Assembly: GCF_945915435.1 (NCBI RefSeq)
Contig: NZ_CAMEFG010000009.1
Location: 1 to 64,000, forward strand
Direction: 5' to 3'
DNA from: an uncultured Paracoccus sp.
GTDB lineage: Bacteria > Pseudomonadota > Alphaproteobacteria > Rhodobacterales > Rhodobacteraceae
Length of the DNA stretch: 64,000 bases
Part shown: in pieces, positions 15,414 to 25,088 of the stretch
Numbering within the stretch: position 1 is the first letter of the stretch
How the letters are laid out: each line of letters starts with the position of its first letter
Program-made: the position numbers and the translations under genes
The notes under the pieces: model-generated
Databases searched by the model: none
Seen by the model: the letters and a program-made list of their open reading frames with translations, nothing else
What the model was told of the DNA's origin: nothing

Positions 15414-17399
15414 TCACATCCGGGATTTGACGGCATCCACGGCGGCCTGGTTCACCGTCGGGTTCAGCCGGGTCTGAATGGCGCGCGTATAATATTCAAA
15501 CAGGTCCGATTGCAGCCCGTCGGACAGTTGGCGCGAGACCGCGTCGCGCACCTGCTCGGCCTCGTCCGTGGTCAGGTCGACCGGGTTGATGCGGTCCAGC
15601 GCGACAAGAAAGACGCGGCGGTCGGCATCGACCACCTCGGCCTCGCCCGGTTCGGACAGCTCGAACGCGCCCGAGACCAGCGCGGCAGGCGCGCCCTCGA
15701 CAAAGCCGCTGCGGGACAGGGCGGCGACCTCGTGCCAGTCCTCGATCTCGGGGGCGGCCAGCACAAGGGGCGCGCCCGATGCAAGCGGCGCGACGATCTG
15801 CGCGGCGCCGGGCACCGGCGCGGGATTGGGCTGGATCGCATCCGGGGCCGGGGCCGCCTCGCCCTGTTCGTCACGGGCCGCGCCGCCGATCGAGCGGGCG
15901 ACGGCATTCACCTTCAGCTCATCGGCAAGGGCCAGCAGGCGGCGATGGGTTTCGCTGGCCTTCCAGTCCTCGGCCACGCGGTCGCGAACCTCGTCCAGCG
16001 GGATCAGGCTGGGCGGCACGATCTCGTCCAGTTGCAGGATGAAAAGGCCCCCGTCGTCCAGTTCGCGCACCTCGGGAAAGTCCTGTTCGCTCACCGCGGC
16101 GGCGGCCTCGCGGAAGGCGGGGTAGCCCGCGATGCTGCCATGTTCCGGCGTCATCGAGGCGTCCCAGTCGATCCGGCCCAGTTCCATGTCGGTCTCGGCG
16201 GCCAGTTCCTCAAGCGTCGCGCCGCCTGCCAGCAGGTCGTCAAGCTGCATGCCCAGATCCTCGATCAGGCGGCGCGCGCGGTCCAGGCCCGCCTCGCCGC
16301 GCAATTCGGGGATGGCCTGATCAAAAGGGATGTCCACGGGCTCGAGGATCGCGTTCATGGAATAGAGCGCGGGGCCGAAATTGCTGGGCAGCGGTCCGAT
16401 AATGCCGGGTTGTTCAAGGGCAAAGACCTCATCCCCCGCGGCGCCAAGGGATTCGCGGGTCGCCTCGCCCAGGTCGATATCGGCCAGCGACAGGCCGCGT
16501 TCGGCGCCCAGTTCCTCGAAGGAAAGCTCGCGCGCCTCGACGCGGGCCTTGCCGGCCAGGGCGGCGTCCTCGCTTTCAAAGACGATGCGTTCGACCATGC
16601 GCCGCTCGGGGCGCTGGAACTCGTCGATGCGGCGTTCGTATGTGGCGCGCAGCGTTTCCTCGTCCAGCTCGACGCTGCCCTCGATCATGTCGGGGTTGAT
16701 CCAGGCATAGGTGATCCGGCGCATCTCGGGCGCGGTGAAGCGGTCGGCATTGGCCTGATGCCATGCCTCCAGCGCCGAATCGTCGGGTTCCTCGACCGGG
16801 TTGGGCAGGTCGCCGGCGGTCAGTTCGTGCCAGCGGATGTCGCGGGTTTCCAGCAGCCAGGTGGTCCAGCGGTCCACCATCGCATCGCCCGCATTGGCCC
16901 CGCTGGCGACGGCGCGCTGGATCATCGCCCGCGCCTCGTCCATGCGAATCTGCTGTTCGAACTGCGCGACGCTCAGCCCTTCCTGGCGCAGCACATTGGC
17001 ATAGACCGCCGAATCGAAATTGCCGCCGATGCCGCGAAAGGCCGGGGCGGCAAGGATCTGGTCCGCCACCGCCTGGTCGCCGATCGAGACGCCCAGCCTG
17101 CGGGCCTGTTCTTCCAGCGCGGCGGCCAGGAAAAGGCGGCGCAGCACGTTGTCGGGGATGCCGACCGCCTGCGCCTCGGCCCCGGTCATCATGCGGCCGG
17201 TCTGCGCGGCAAAGGCGCGCATCTCGCCGTCCACGGCGCGGGAATAGTCGTCGGCGGTGATCCGAACCTCGCCCACCTGCCCCACGTTGGAACCGCCGCC
17301 CGAGAAGTTCTCGATCCCGAAGCCCCCAAGGCCAAGCACGAGCAACCCCATCAGCACCCAGACGATGGTCGATTTGCCTTTCGACTTGGCCTTGCTCAT
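15414..17399 (-). CDS. ppiD: Membrane-anchored periplasmic folding factor, PpiD-like
   Basis: The 661-residue protein has one N-terminal transmembrane helix (STIVWVLMGLLVLGLGGFGI), then a SurA_N-like chaperone region (RITADDYSRAVDGEMRAF...LRRLFLAAALEEQARRLGVS). A central parvulin-type PPIase domain and a second C-terminal SurA-like part with EVRDRVAEDW follow. PpiD-type proteins bind newly exported proteins at the Sec translocon. The parvulin domain is divergent, so prolyl isomerase activity is uncertain. The gene sits directly upstream of trpE, a linkage that is common in Rhodobacterales but has no obvious functional logic. Confidence 0.88.
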   Translation of the reverse strand: MSKAKSKGKSTIVWVLMGLLVLGLGGFGIENFSGGGSNVGQVGEVRITADDYSRAVDGEMRAFAAQTGRMMTGAEAQAVGIPDNVLRRLFLAAALEEQARRLGVSIGDQAVADQILAAPAFRGIGGNFDSAVYANVLRQEGLSVAQFEQQIRMDEARAMIQRAVASGANAGDAMVDRWTTWLLETRDIRWHELTAGDLPNPVEEPDDSALEAWHQANADRFTAPEMRRITYAWINPDMIEGSVELDEETLRATYERRIDEFQRPERRMVERIVFESEDAALAGKARVEARELSFEELGAERGLSLADIDLGEATRESLGAAGDEVFALEQPGIIGPLPSNFGPALYSMNAILEPVDIPFDQAIPELRGEAGLDRARRLIEDLGMQLDDLLAGGATLEELAAETDMELGRIDWDASMTPEHGSIAGYPAFREAAAAVSEQDFPEVRELDDGGLFILQLDEIVPPSLIPLDEVRDRVAEDWKASETHRRLLALADELKVNAVARSIGGAARDEQGEAAPAPDAIQPNPAPVPGAAQIVAPLASGAPLVLAAPEIEDWHEVAALSRSGFVEGAPAALVSGAFELSEPGEAEVVDADRRVFLVALDRINPVDLTTDEAEQVRDAVSRQLSDGLQSDLFEYYTRAIQTRLNPTVNQAAVDAVKSRM

Positions 17400-17497
17400 G
17401 GTCTTGTCCCGCTTTCCTTGTTCGTTGCGCCGTCTTTAGGATGCCGCTTCGGGTTGAGCAAGCGAAACGCGGCATTCCACCGAACGACAAGAGGCGA

Positions 17498-18673
17498 TCA
17501 GGGGCGGAAGGCGGCAAGGCGGGACATCAATTCCGCGATAGCATCGGCATCGACATTGGCAAAGGCGATCCGAACATGCTGATGCCCCGTCGGGTCGCCT
17601 TCTGGCATGAACATCGTGCCGGGCAGAAGCAGCACGCCCGCCTCGCGCACCAGCCGCTGCGCCAGTTCGGCCGAGGACAGCCCCCAGGGGTGGCGCGCCC
17701 AGGCGAAATAGGCGCCGCAGCCCTTGACCTGCCAGCCCTCCAGCCTGGCCATGCCCGCCGCCATCGCATCGCGGCGGCGCAGGACCTCGGCCCGTTCGCC
17801 CGCAAGCCAGCCGCGCAGGTTGGCCATGCCCCATGCCGCGCCGATCTGGCCAAGCTGGCCGGTCGAGATCGCGACGGTGTCCAGGAACTTCTCAAGCTGC
17901 ACCATGCGCGCGGTGCTGGCGACGATGGCGCCGACGCGGTGGCCGGTCAGGCGATAGGCCTTCGAGAAGGAATAAAGCTGGATCAGCACATCGCCCCAAT
18001 CGGGATCGCCGAAAAGGTCGTGCGGCGCGCCTTCGCGGCTGTCGAAATCGCGATAGGTTTCGTCCACGACCAGCGCGATCTTCCTGTCGCGGGCCAGTTC
18101 GAAAAAGGCGCGCAGCGTCGCGGCGGGATATTCCGCCCCCGAGGGGTTGTTGGGGCTGACCAGCACGATGGCGCGGGTGCGCGGGCCGATCAGCCGGGCG
18201 GCGTGATCGGCGTCGGGGATCATGCCGGGACCGCAGGGCAAGGGCACCGCGCGGACGCCCTGCATGTCCAGCCACATCTTGTGGTTGAAATACCACGGCA
18301 CCGGGATGACGACCTCATCCCCCTGCCCGGCAAGCGAGGCCAGCGCGGCGCAGAACGCCTGGTTGCAGCCCTGCGTGATCGCGACCTGGGCGGGCTGGAC
18401 GTCCGCCCCATAAGCGGCGGTCCATTCGGCGGCGACTGCCTCGCGCAGGTCGGGGTTGCCAAGGACGGGACCGTAAAGATGCGCCTGCGGCAGTTCCAGC
18501 GCAGCCTGGGCGATGGCGCGGCGCAGCCCCTCGGGCGGCGGCTCCAGCGGCGCGGCCTGGCTGACGTTGATCAGCGGACGGTCGGGCGGAAAGGCGACAC
18601 CATCGAGCCAGCGCCGCGCCTCCATCACCGGGGGGCGGAAGGTCTGGGCGAAGGTCGGGTTCAGGGGCAGCAT
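17498..18673 (-). CDS. PLP-dependent aminotransferase, class I/II
   Basis: The 391-residue fold-type I aminotransferase has ITQGCNQAFCAALASLAGQGDEVVIP at the cofactor phosphate region. It also has VSPNNPSGAEYPAATL with the key Asn, VVDETYRDF with Asp and Tyr, and the Schiff-base Lys in LYSFSKAYRLTGHRVG. The C-terminal Arg in HQHVRIAFAN binds the substrate carboxylate. It probably acts on aspartate, aromatic or branched-chain amino acids; the substrate cannot be fixed from sequence. It lies nine bases behind the Pro/Ala-rich gene on the same strand. Confidence 0.92.
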   Translation of the reverse strand: MLPLNPTFAQTFRPPVMEARRWLDGVAFPPDRPLINVSQAAPLEPPPEGLRRAIAQAALELPQAHLYGPVLGNPDLREAVAAEWTAAYGADVQPAQVAITQGCNQAFCAALASLAGQGDEVVIPVPWYFNHKMWLDMQGVRAVPLPCGPGMIPDADHAARLIGPRTRAIVLVSPNNPSGAEYPAATLRAFFELARDRKIALVVDETYRDFDSREGAPHDLFGDPDWGDVLIQLYSFSKAYRLTGHRVGAIVASTARMVQLEKFLDTVAISTGQLGQIGAAWGMANLRGWLAGERAEVLRRRDAMAAGMARLEGWQVKGCGAYFAWARHPWGLSSAELAQRLVREAGVLLLPGTMFMPEGDPTGHQHVRIAFANVDADAIAELMSRLAAFRP

Positions 18674-18682
18674 ATGGTTGCT

Positions 18683-19318
18683 CTAGTTGCGGGGGGTCAG
18701 GCCCAAGCTGCCGATATCGGGCGGCAGGAACAGGTTCGGCGCAAGCGAGGGGACCGTGCCTTCGCCATCCGTTTCGCCGTCATCCGGCACGGGCGCGGTT
18801 GGGGGCACGGACGGGGACGGGGGCAAATCCCCGGACATGGGCGGTTGGGCGGCGGGCAGCGCCGGGGCCTCGCCGGGGTCGGGGGCGCGGTCGGCATCGG
18901 GCATCGGCAGGCCGCCGGGCCGCTCTGCCGCTGCGGCCCGGTCGCCGCCCTGCGCGGGCAAGGCGGGTGCCGTGGTCTCGGTCGCCTGGACCTGCGCGGT
19001 CGGGACGGTGGTTGCGGGCAGGGGCTGGTCCCCGACCTCGGCCGCCGGGCGGGGGGCGGGTTCCGATGCGGCGGCGGGCGGTTGCAGGGGCGCGGCATTG
19101 CGCGCACCGATCGGATGGGGCGCATCGGGCGCAAGCGGCGCCGGATCGCCGTCGTGGGTCCGGCCCGCACCGCGCAGCTCGGGCGCATCGGCCTGCGGCG
19201 CGCCCTGGGGCGGGGCAAGGTCCGGCACCGGCGGCGGCAGGATCAGGGACGCCGCCGCCAGCGCGAATGCGCCCAGCAATGTCCCGTGCAACAGTCCCGC
19301 CCCAAAGCCTCGCGCCAT
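18683..19318 (-). CDS. Pro/Ala-rich membrane-anchored hypothetical protein
   Basis: The 211-residue protein starts with a short N-terminus and one hydrophobic helix (MARGFGAGLLHGTLLGAFALAAASLIL). About 170 residues of Pro, Ala, Glu and Thr-rich, probably disordered sequence follow, ending APNLFLPPDIGSLGLTPRN. I start at 19318; the track's extra 56 residues run back into the trpG leader. The N-terminal helix resembles the start of Rhodobacterales divergent polysaccharide deacetylases, which carry a similar Pro-rich linker, but no deacetylase domain follows. It may be a remnant or a short relative. The family comparison is from memory. Confidence 0.6.
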   Translation of the reverse strand: MARGFGAGLLHGTLLGAFALAAASLILPPPVPDLAPPQGAPQADAPELRGAGRTHDGDPAPLAPDAPHPIGARNAAPLQPPAAASEPAPRPAAEVGDQPLPATTVPTAQVQATETTAPALPAQGGDRAAAAERPGGLPMPDADRAPDPGEAPALPAAQPPMSGDLPPSPSVPPTAPVPDDGETDGEGTVPSLAPNLFLPPDIGSLGLTPRN

Positions 19319-19435
19319 CTTGCCGCCTGTCCGATACCAGCTTTTCTGACCGCGCGGGGTTGACCCGCCACGGCCCTTTGGCACATCTATAGCGGCAGTT
19401 TTTCCGGGGTTCATCCCCCAATAGCAAGGGCCACC

Positions 19436-20029
19436 ATGATCCTGCTGATCGACAACTATGACAGCTTCACCTGGAATCTGGTCCATTACATGGGCGAGGC
19501 AGGGGCAAGGGTCGAGGTGCGCCGCAACGACGCCCTGACCGTGGACGAGGCGCTGGCAAGCGGCGCCTCGGGCATCCTGATCTCACCCGGTCCATGCGCG
19601 CCGTCGCGGGCGGGCATCATCGTGCCGCTGATCCGCGCAGCCGCCGAACGGGGCTTGCCGCTCTTCGGCGTCTGCCTTGGCCATCAGGCCATCGGCGAGG
19701 CCTTCGGCGGCCATGTCATCCGCGCGGGCCGGGTCGTGCATGGCAAGGTCGATGAAATCGCCCATGACGGCAAGGGCGTGTTCGAGGGCCTGCCCTCGCC
19801 CTTCAAGGCGACGCGCTATCACTCGCTGACCGTGGACCCCGACAGCCTGCCCGAGGCGCTGGAGGTCACGGCGACCAGCCCCGACGGCACGATCATGGGC
19901 CTGCGCCACCGCAGCCTGCCGGTCGAGGGCGTGCAGTTCCACCCCGAATCCATCGCATCCGAACATGGCCACCAGATGATCCGAAACTTCCTGCGCCGCT
20001 GCATGAACCTGTCGGGCGAGGCCGCATGA
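19436..20029 (+). CDS. trpG: Anthranilate synthase component II (glutamine amidotransferase)
   Basis: The 197-residue class I amidotransferase supplies ammonia to TrpE. It shows [36 protein letters not shown], the catalytic Cys in [17 protein letters not shown], and the His-Glu pair in [17 protein letters not shown]. It is first in a plus-strand run, with its stop overlapping the trpD start by four bases. No trp leader peptide is visible upstream. Confidence 0.97.
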   Translation: MILLIDNYDSFTWNLVHYMGEAGARVEVRRNDALTVDEALASGASGILISPGPCAPSRAGIIVPLIRAAAERGLPLFGVCLGHQAIGEAFGGHVIRAGRVVHGKVDEIAHDGKGVFEGLPSPFKATRYHSLTVDPDSLPEALEVTATSPDGTIMGLRHRSLPVEGVQFHPESIASEHGHQMIRNFLRRCMNLSGEAA

Positions 20030-21051
20030 GCGCGCCGGTGGACATTCGCCCGATCATCGGCCTGGCCGCGGAACGCTCGCTGACCGGGGACGAGGCCGAA
20101 GCCGCCTTCGCCGCCCTGTTCGAAGGCCGCGCGACCCCGGCCCAGATCGGCGGGCTGCTGATGGCGCTGCGCGTGCGCGGCGAAACGGTCGAGGAAATCA
20201 CCGCCGCCACCCGCGCCATGCGCGCGCGCATGAACCGCATCACCGCACCCGAGGGGGCGATGGATATCGTCGGCACCGGCGGCGACGGCAAGGGGACGCT
20301 GAACATCTCGACCGCCTCGGCGCTGGTCGTGGCGGGGGCGGGCGTGCCGGTCGCCAAGCATGGCAACCGCAACCTGTCGTCGAAATCGGGTTCTGCCGAC
20401 GCGCTGTCGCATCTGGGCATCGACATCATGTCCTCGCCCGAGGTGGCGCAGGCCACGCTGGACGCCACCGGCATCTGCTTCATGATGGCGCCCGTCCACC
20501 ACCCCGCGATGCGCCATGTCGGCCCCGCGCGGGCCGAGTTGGGAACCCGCACGCTGTTCAACCTGCTGGGACCGCTGACCAACCCCGCCGGGGTGCGGCA
20601 CCAGTTGACCGGGACCTTCGACCGCCGCTGGAACCGTCCGATGGCCGAAACTCTGCGCGATCTCGGCACCCTCTCTGCCTGGCTGGTCCACGGCGGCGAC
20701 GGCACGGATGAGCTGTCCATCGCCGGACCAAGCTGGGTCGCCGCGCTGAAGGATGGCGAGATCGCGGAATTCGAGGTCTCACCCGAGGATGCCGGCCTGC
20801 CCGTCCACCCGTTCGAGGCGATCATCGGCGGCGATCCCGCACGGAACGCTGCCGCCGCCCGTGCGCTGCTGGACGGCGAAAAGGGCGCCTATCGCGATGC
20901 GGTGCTGCTGAACTCGGCCGCCGCGCTGCTGATCGCGGGCCGCGCCACCGACCTGCGCGAGGGGGTCGAGATCGCGCGGCAATCCATCGATTCGGGCGCG
21001 GCCAAGGCCAAGCTGGCCGCGCTCGTGGGCCACTCCGGCGCCCCGGCATGA
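20026..21051 (+). CDS. trpD: Anthranilate phosphoribosyltransferase
   Basis: The 341-residue enzyme joins anthranilate to PRPP. The PRPP-binding [19 protein letters not shown] and [21 protein letters not shown] are standard, as are [36 protein letters not shown] and ELS. ATGA overlaps join it to trpG upstream and ung downstream. Confidence 0.97.
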   Translation: MSAPVDIRPIIGLAAERSLTGDEAEAAFAALFEGRATPAQIGGLLMALRVRGETVEEITAATRAMRARMNRITAPEGAMDIVGTGGDGKGTLNISTASALVVAGAGVPVAKHGNRNLSSKSGSADALSHLGIDIMSSPEVAQATLDATGICFMMAPVHHPAMRHVGPARAELGTRTLFNLLGPLTNPAGVRHQLTGTFDRRWNRPMAETLRDLGTLSAWLVHGGDGTDELSIAGPSWVAALKDGEIAEFEVSPEDAGLPVHPFEAIIGGDPARNAAAARALLDGEKGAYRDAVLLNSAAALLIAGRATDLREGVEIARQSIDSGAAKAKLAALVGHSGAPA

Positions 21052-21704
21052 CCCCGCCCGAGGCATGGGCCGACCTGCCCTTCTTCGCCCGCGACTGGCC
21101 CGCGATCCGCGACCGTTTGAGCGGCGACTGGTTGCCCGGTCCCGCGCGCCTCTTCGCCGCGCTGGACCTGACCCCGCCCGAGAAGGTCCGCGTCGTCCTG
21201 CTGGGGCAAGACCCCTATCCCACCCCCGGACATGCGAACGGGCTGGCGTTTTCGGTTTCCGAAACGACGCCCCTGCCCCGGTCCCTGCGCAATATCTACA
21301 AGGAAATGCAGGACGACATCGGCGCTTCCCCCGCCAGCGGCGATCTTGCTCATTGGGCGCGTCAGGGGGTGCTGCTGCTGAATACCTCGCTGTCGGTTCC
21401 GCCCGGTCAGGCAGGTGCGCACGCGAAATGGGGCTGGGGCAGGCTTGCGCGCGAGGCCGTCACGCGCGCGCAGGAACTTCGTCCGCTTGCCTTCCTGCTT
21501 TGGGGGGCACATGCGCAAAAGGCCCTTGCCGGGCTGCCGCGACCGCAGGATCTGGTGATCGAAAGCGCGCATCCCTCGCCCCTTTCCGCGCGGCGGGGCT
21601 TCTTCGGGTCGCGCCCCTTCAGCCGGATCAACGACTGGCTGGCCGCGCGGGGCGAGGCACCGATAGACTGGGCGGGGCTTTCCCGCCGCGATTTGCAGGG
21701 TTAG
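21048..21704 (+). CDS. ung: Uracil-DNA glycosylase
   Basis: The 218-residue base-excision repair enzyme removes uracil from DNA. The water-activating motif [22 protein letters not shown] carries the catalytic Asp, LLLNTSLSV follows, and the C-terminal [21 protein letters not shown] holds the leucine/His loop. The usual PYHGPGQA is replaced by PYPTPGHA, a variant I regard as within the family. The gene lies between trpD (ATGA overlap) and trpC (8-bp gap), so a repair gene is embedded in a tryptophan operon. Confidence 0.93.
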   Translation: MTPPEAWADLPFFARDWPAIRDRLSGDWLPGPARLFAALDLTPPEKVRVVLLGQDPYPTPGHANGLAFSVSETTPLPRSLRNIYKEMQDDIGASPASGDLAHWARQGVLLLNTSLSVPPGQAGAHAKWGWGRLAREAVTRAQELRPLAFLLWGAHAQKALAGLPRPQDLVIESAHPSPLSARRGFFGSRPFSRINDWLAARGEAPIDWAGLSRRDLQG

Positions 21705-21712
21705 GTTGAGAC

Positions 21713-22504
21713 ATGGATATTCTGGACCGCATCAAGGCCTACAAGCTGGAAGAGATCGCCGCCGCCAAGGCCGCCCGCCCTCTGTCGGGCGTCGAGGATC
21801 TCGCCCGCGCCGCCGACGCCCCGCGCGGCTTTGCCCGCGCGCTACGCGACAAGGCCGCCACCGGCCACGCGCTGATCGCCGAGATCAAGAAGGCCAGCCC
21901 CTCGAAAGGGCTGATCCGCCCCGATTTCGACCCGCCCGCGCTGGCCCGCGCCTATCAGGCGGGGGGCGCGGCCTGCCTGTCCGTGCTGACCGACGCGCCC
22001 AGCTTTCAGGGCGCGCCCGAGTTCCTGACCGCCGCCCGCTCCGCCTGCGAGTTGCCCGCGCTGCGCAAGGATTTCCTCTATGACCCCTATCAGGTGGCCG
22101 AAGCCCGCGCATGGGGCGCCGATTGCATCCTGATTATCATGGCCTCGGTCGACGACACGCTGGCGGCGGAGCTTGAAGACGCCGCCTTCCACTGGGGCAT
22201 GGACGCGCTGATCGAGGTTCACGACCGCGCCGAGCTGGACCGCGCGCTGCGGCTGAAATCGCCGCTGATCGGGGTGAACAACCGCAACCTGCGCACATTC
22301 GAGGTCAGCCTGGACGTGACGCTGGACCTTGCGCCCCATGTGCCCCCGGACCGCGATCTGGTCTGCGAAAGCGGCCTTTTCGCCCCCGCCGATCTGGACC
22401 GGATGGCTGGGGCCGGGATCAACCGCTTCCTGATCGGCGAAAGCCTGATGCGGCAGGCCGACGTGACCGCCGCCACCCGCGAGATCCTGGGACTGGCGGC
22501 ATGA
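21713..22504 (+). CDS. trpC: Indole-3-glycerol phosphate synthase
   Basis: The 263-residue TIM-barrel enzyme closes the indole ring. It has the N-terminal [21 protein letters not shown], the catalytic [69 protein letters not shown] and [10 protein letters not shown]. It is a stand-alone TrpC, not fused to TrpF. The stop overlaps the moaC start by four bases. Confidence 0.97.
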   Translation: MDILDRIKAYKLEEIAAAKAARPLSGVEDLARAADAPRGFARALRDKAATGHALIAEIKKASPSKGLIRPDFDPPALARAYQAGGAACLSVLTDAPSFQGAPEFLTAARSACELPALRKDFLYDPYQVAEARAWGADCILIIMASVDDTLAAELEDAAFHWGMDALIEVHDRAELDRALRLKSPLIGVNNRNLRTFEVSLDVTLDLAPHVPPDRDLVCESGLFAPADLDRMAGAGINRFLIGESLMRQADVTAATREILGLAA

Positions 22505-22974
22505 GCCTGACACATTTCGACAATCGCGGGCAGGCCCATATGGTCGATGTATCCGGCAAGGCGGAAACCGCGCGCATGGCCGTGGCCGAGGGGGTCGTGA
22601 TCATGGCGCCCGAAACGCTGGCGCTGGCGCAGGGCGGCGCGGCCAAGGGCGACGTCATGGGCGTGGCGCGGCTGGCCGGGATCATGGGGGCCAAGCGCAC
22701 CGCCGACCTGATCCCGCTGTGTCACCCACTACCGCTGAGCAAGGTCGCCATCGAACTGACCCCCGACCCCGCCCTGCCCGGTATCCGCGTGACCGCCACC
22801 GCCGCCACCACCGGCCGCACCGGCGTCGAGATGGAGGCGCTGACCGCCGTTTCCACCGCCTGCCTGACCATCTACGACATGCTCAAGGCCGCGCAAAAGG
22901 ACATGCGGATCGAAGGCATCCGCCTGCTGTCGAAAACCGGCGGAAAATCCGGCGATTTCAAGGTGGAAGCATGA
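22501..22974 (+). CDS. moaC: Cyclic pyranopterin monophosphate synthase
   Basis: The 157-residue enzyme makes cPMP, the first stable molybdenum-cofactor intermediate. It has [33 protein letters not shown] with the catalytic His, [24 protein letters not shown], and [15 protein letters not shown] at the C-terminus. It is joined by ATGA overlaps to trpC and moeA. Confidence 0.97.
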   Translation: MSLTHFDNRGQAHMVDVSGKAETARMAVAEGVVIMAPETLALAQGGAAKGDVMGVARLAGIMGAKRTADLIPLCHPLPLSKVAIELTPDPALPGIRVTATAATTGRTGVEMEALTAVSTACLTIYDMLKAAQKDMRIEGIRLLSKTGGKSGDFKVEA

Positions 22975-24143
22975 TCACCACGGACAAGGCCCTTGCGCTG
23001 GTCCTCGACCTCGCCCCCCCGCCCGAGGGCGAAGAGATCGCCATCGCCGACGCGCTGGACCGGGTGCTGCTGGCCCCGGCGGTCGCGGCGCTGACGCAAC
23101 CGCCTTTTGATGCGTCGGCGATGGACGGCTACGCGCTGCGCGGCGCCGACCTGCCGGGTCCGGTGCAGGTCATCGGCACGTCGTCCGCGGGCCACCCGTG
23201 GCAGGGCGAGGCCCGGCCCGGAACCGCCGTGCGCATCTTCACCGGCGCCCCGGTCCCGCAAGGCTACGACCGCGTGGTGATGCAGGAAAACGTCCGGCGC
23301 GAGGGCGACCGGATCACGGTTTCCGGGGGCAGCGACAACCCGAACATCCGCCCGCAAGGCAGTGATTTCGCCCAAGGTTACGGCTTCCATCCCCATCGCC
23401 CCCTGCGCGCGGGCGATATCTGCCTGCTGGCCGCGATGAACGTGCCCAGGGTTCAGGTCGCGCGACGTCCCCGCGTCGCGATCATGCCCGGCGGGGATGA
23501 ACTGGTGCGCCCCGGCGAAACGCCCGGTCCGGGGCAGATCATCTGCTCGAACGACCTTGCCATCGCCGCCATCGCGCGCAAGGCCGGGGCCGAGGTCACG
23601 CTGCTGCCCATCGCCCGCGACACCGAGGAAAGCGTCACCCAGGGCTTTCACATGGCCCGCGACGCCGACCTGATCGTGACCATCGGCGGGGCCTCGGTCG
23701 GCGATCACGATTTCGTCGGCAAGGTCGCCGCCGACCTTGGGATGGAGCGTGCCTTCTACAAGCTGGCGATGCGTCCCGGCAAGCCGCTGATGGCGGGCCG
23801 GATGGGCCGCCGCGCCATGCTTGGCCTGCCGGGAAATCCCGTTTCGGCAATCGTTTGCGCGACGATCTTCATGCGGCCCCTGATCTATCGCATGCAGGGC
23901 GTTGATATCGGAACGGAACTGCATCGCGCGCGCCTTGCCGCCCCCCTGCGGCCCGAGGGCGACCGGCAGCACTACCTGCGCGCCCGGCTGGTGCAGGGCG
24001 ACGACCTGCCCCAGCTTCACCCCTTCACCGATCAGGGTTCGTCGCAGTTGAAAATCCTGTCGCAAGCGGATGCGCTGATGGTGCGCCCCGCGCATGATCC
24101 GGCGCGCGAGCCGGGCGAAATCGTCGAATATCTGGCTTTGTGA
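22971..24143 (+). CDS. moeA: Molybdopterin molybdenumtransferase
   Basis: The 390-residue enzyme inserts molybdate into adenylylated molybdopterin. It shows [67 protein letters not shown], and [30 protein letters not shown] start at ATG 22971, overlapping the moaC stop; the track's longer frame runs inside moaC. It may serve any Moco enzyme of the cell; the SUOX-fold protein at 8.2 kb lacks the Moco-ligating Cys and so need not be a client. Confidence 0.96.
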   Translation: MITTDKALALVLDLAPPPEGEEIAIADALDRVLLAPAVAALTQPPFDASAMDGYALRGADLPGPVQVIGTSSAGHPWQGEARPGTAVRIFTGAPVPQGYDRVVMQENVRREGDRITVSGGSDNPNIRPQGSDFAQGYGFHPHRPLRAGDICLLAAMNVPRVQVARRPRVAIMPGGDELVRPGETPGPGQIICSNDLAIAAIARKAGAEVTLLPIARDTEESVTQGFHMARDADLIVTIGGASVGDHDFVGKVAADLGMERAFYKLAMRPGKPLMAGRMGRRAMLGLPGNPVSAIVCATIFMRPLIYRMQGVDIGTELHRARLAAPLRPEGDRQHYLRARLVQGDDLPQLHPFTDQGSSQLKILSQADALMVRPAHDPAREPGEIVEYLAL

Positions 24144-24219
24144 CAAAAAATTCCCTGTTGTTAACCATTTGTTCAGAGGAATCTGCTCTGTTCGTTGACG
24201 GATGGGGTGAACGCCTCTA

Positions 24220-24234
24220 GAACATAAGTCGAAC
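24220..24234. promoter_or_regulatory. SOS box (LexA operator)
   Basis: GAAC-N7-GAAC, on the other strand GTTC-N7-GTTC, is an exact match to the alphaproteobacterial LexA operator. It ends 32 bases before the lexA start codon, so lexA is probably autoregulated. A degenerate GTTA-N7-GTTC lies at 24160-24174. Confidence 0.85.
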
Positions 24235-24266
24235 AGATTTGATCGGGCGGGTTTAGGGAACAGAAC

Positions 24267-24968
24267 ATGCTTACGAAAAAGCAGATCCAGTTGCTGGAGT
24301 TCATCCAGTCACGCATGGCGCGGGATGGCGTCCCGCCGTCTTTCGACGAAATGAAGGATGCGCTGGATTTGCGGTCGAAATCGGGGATCCACCGCCTTGT
24401 CACCGCGCTTGAGGAAAGGGGCTTCATCCGCCGCCTGCCGCATCGCGCGCGCGCGCTGGAAATTCTGCGCCTGCCCGATGCGCTGAACAAGGGCGGCGAT
24501 TTCACCCCGCGCGTGATCGAAGGCGATAAGCCCGCCAGCCCGCCTCCGCCACCGCGCGGGGCGATGCCGGTGACCAGCGGCTCGGCGGTCGAACTGCCCG
24601 TGATGGGCCGTATCGCGGCAGGCGTCCCGATCGAGGCCATCTCGGAAGTCTCGCACCATATCGCGGTGCCGGGCGACATGATCAGCAGCCGCGCGCATCA
24701 CTACGCGCTCGAGGTGCGCGGGGATTCCATGATCAACGCAGGGATCAACGACGGTGACGTGGTCATCATCCGCGAACAGGATTCGGCCGACAATGGCGAT
24801 ATCGTCGTCGCCCTGGTCGAAGGGCACGAGGCAACGCTCAAGCGCTACCGCCGCCGCGGCGGACTGATCGCCCTGGAGGCTGCCAACCCCGCCTATGAAA
24901 CAAGGCTGCTGCCCGAAAACCTGGTTCATGTGCAGGGCCGCCTGGTCGGGTTGATCCGCAGCTACTGA
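24267..24968 (+). CDS. lexA: LexA repressor of the SOS response
   Basis: The 233-residue protease/repressor has an N-terminal wHTH ([51 protein letters not shown]). The self-cleavage bond lies in [11 protein letters not shown] (Ala-Gly), the catalytic Ser in [13 protein letters not shown], and the Lys in [11 protein letters not shown]. The linker is long and Pro-rich (SPPPPPRG), typical of alphaproteobacteria. AGGGAA is the ribosome-binding site. It follows moeA after a 123-bp promoter region with an SOS box. Confidence 0.97.
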   Translation: MLTKKQIQLLEFIQSRMARDGVPPSFDEMKDALDLRSKSGIHRLVTALEERGFIRRLPHRARALEILRLPDALNKGGDFTPRVIEGDKPASPPPPPRGAMPVTSGSAVELPVMGRIAAGVPIEAISEVSHHIAVPGDMISSRAHHYALEVRGDSMINAGINDGDVVIIREQDSADNGDIVVALVEGHEATLKRYRRRGGLIALEAANPAYETRLLPENLVHVQGRLVGLIRSY

Positions 24969-25088
24969 CCTTGCGAATGCCGGCCCGGCAAAAGGGATCA
25001 CAAATGACGCATCCCATCCGGCCCGTCATTGCGGGACGCGGTGCGCTGCTGTAACGATAGACGCGAATTCGCAGCCAAGGGAAATGCC

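Noticed and set aside
24160-24174. GTTA-N7-GTTC as an independent SOS box
   Set aside because: One mismatch in the first half-site and close to the moeA stop; kept only as a possible second box in the lexA finding, not as a separate feature.
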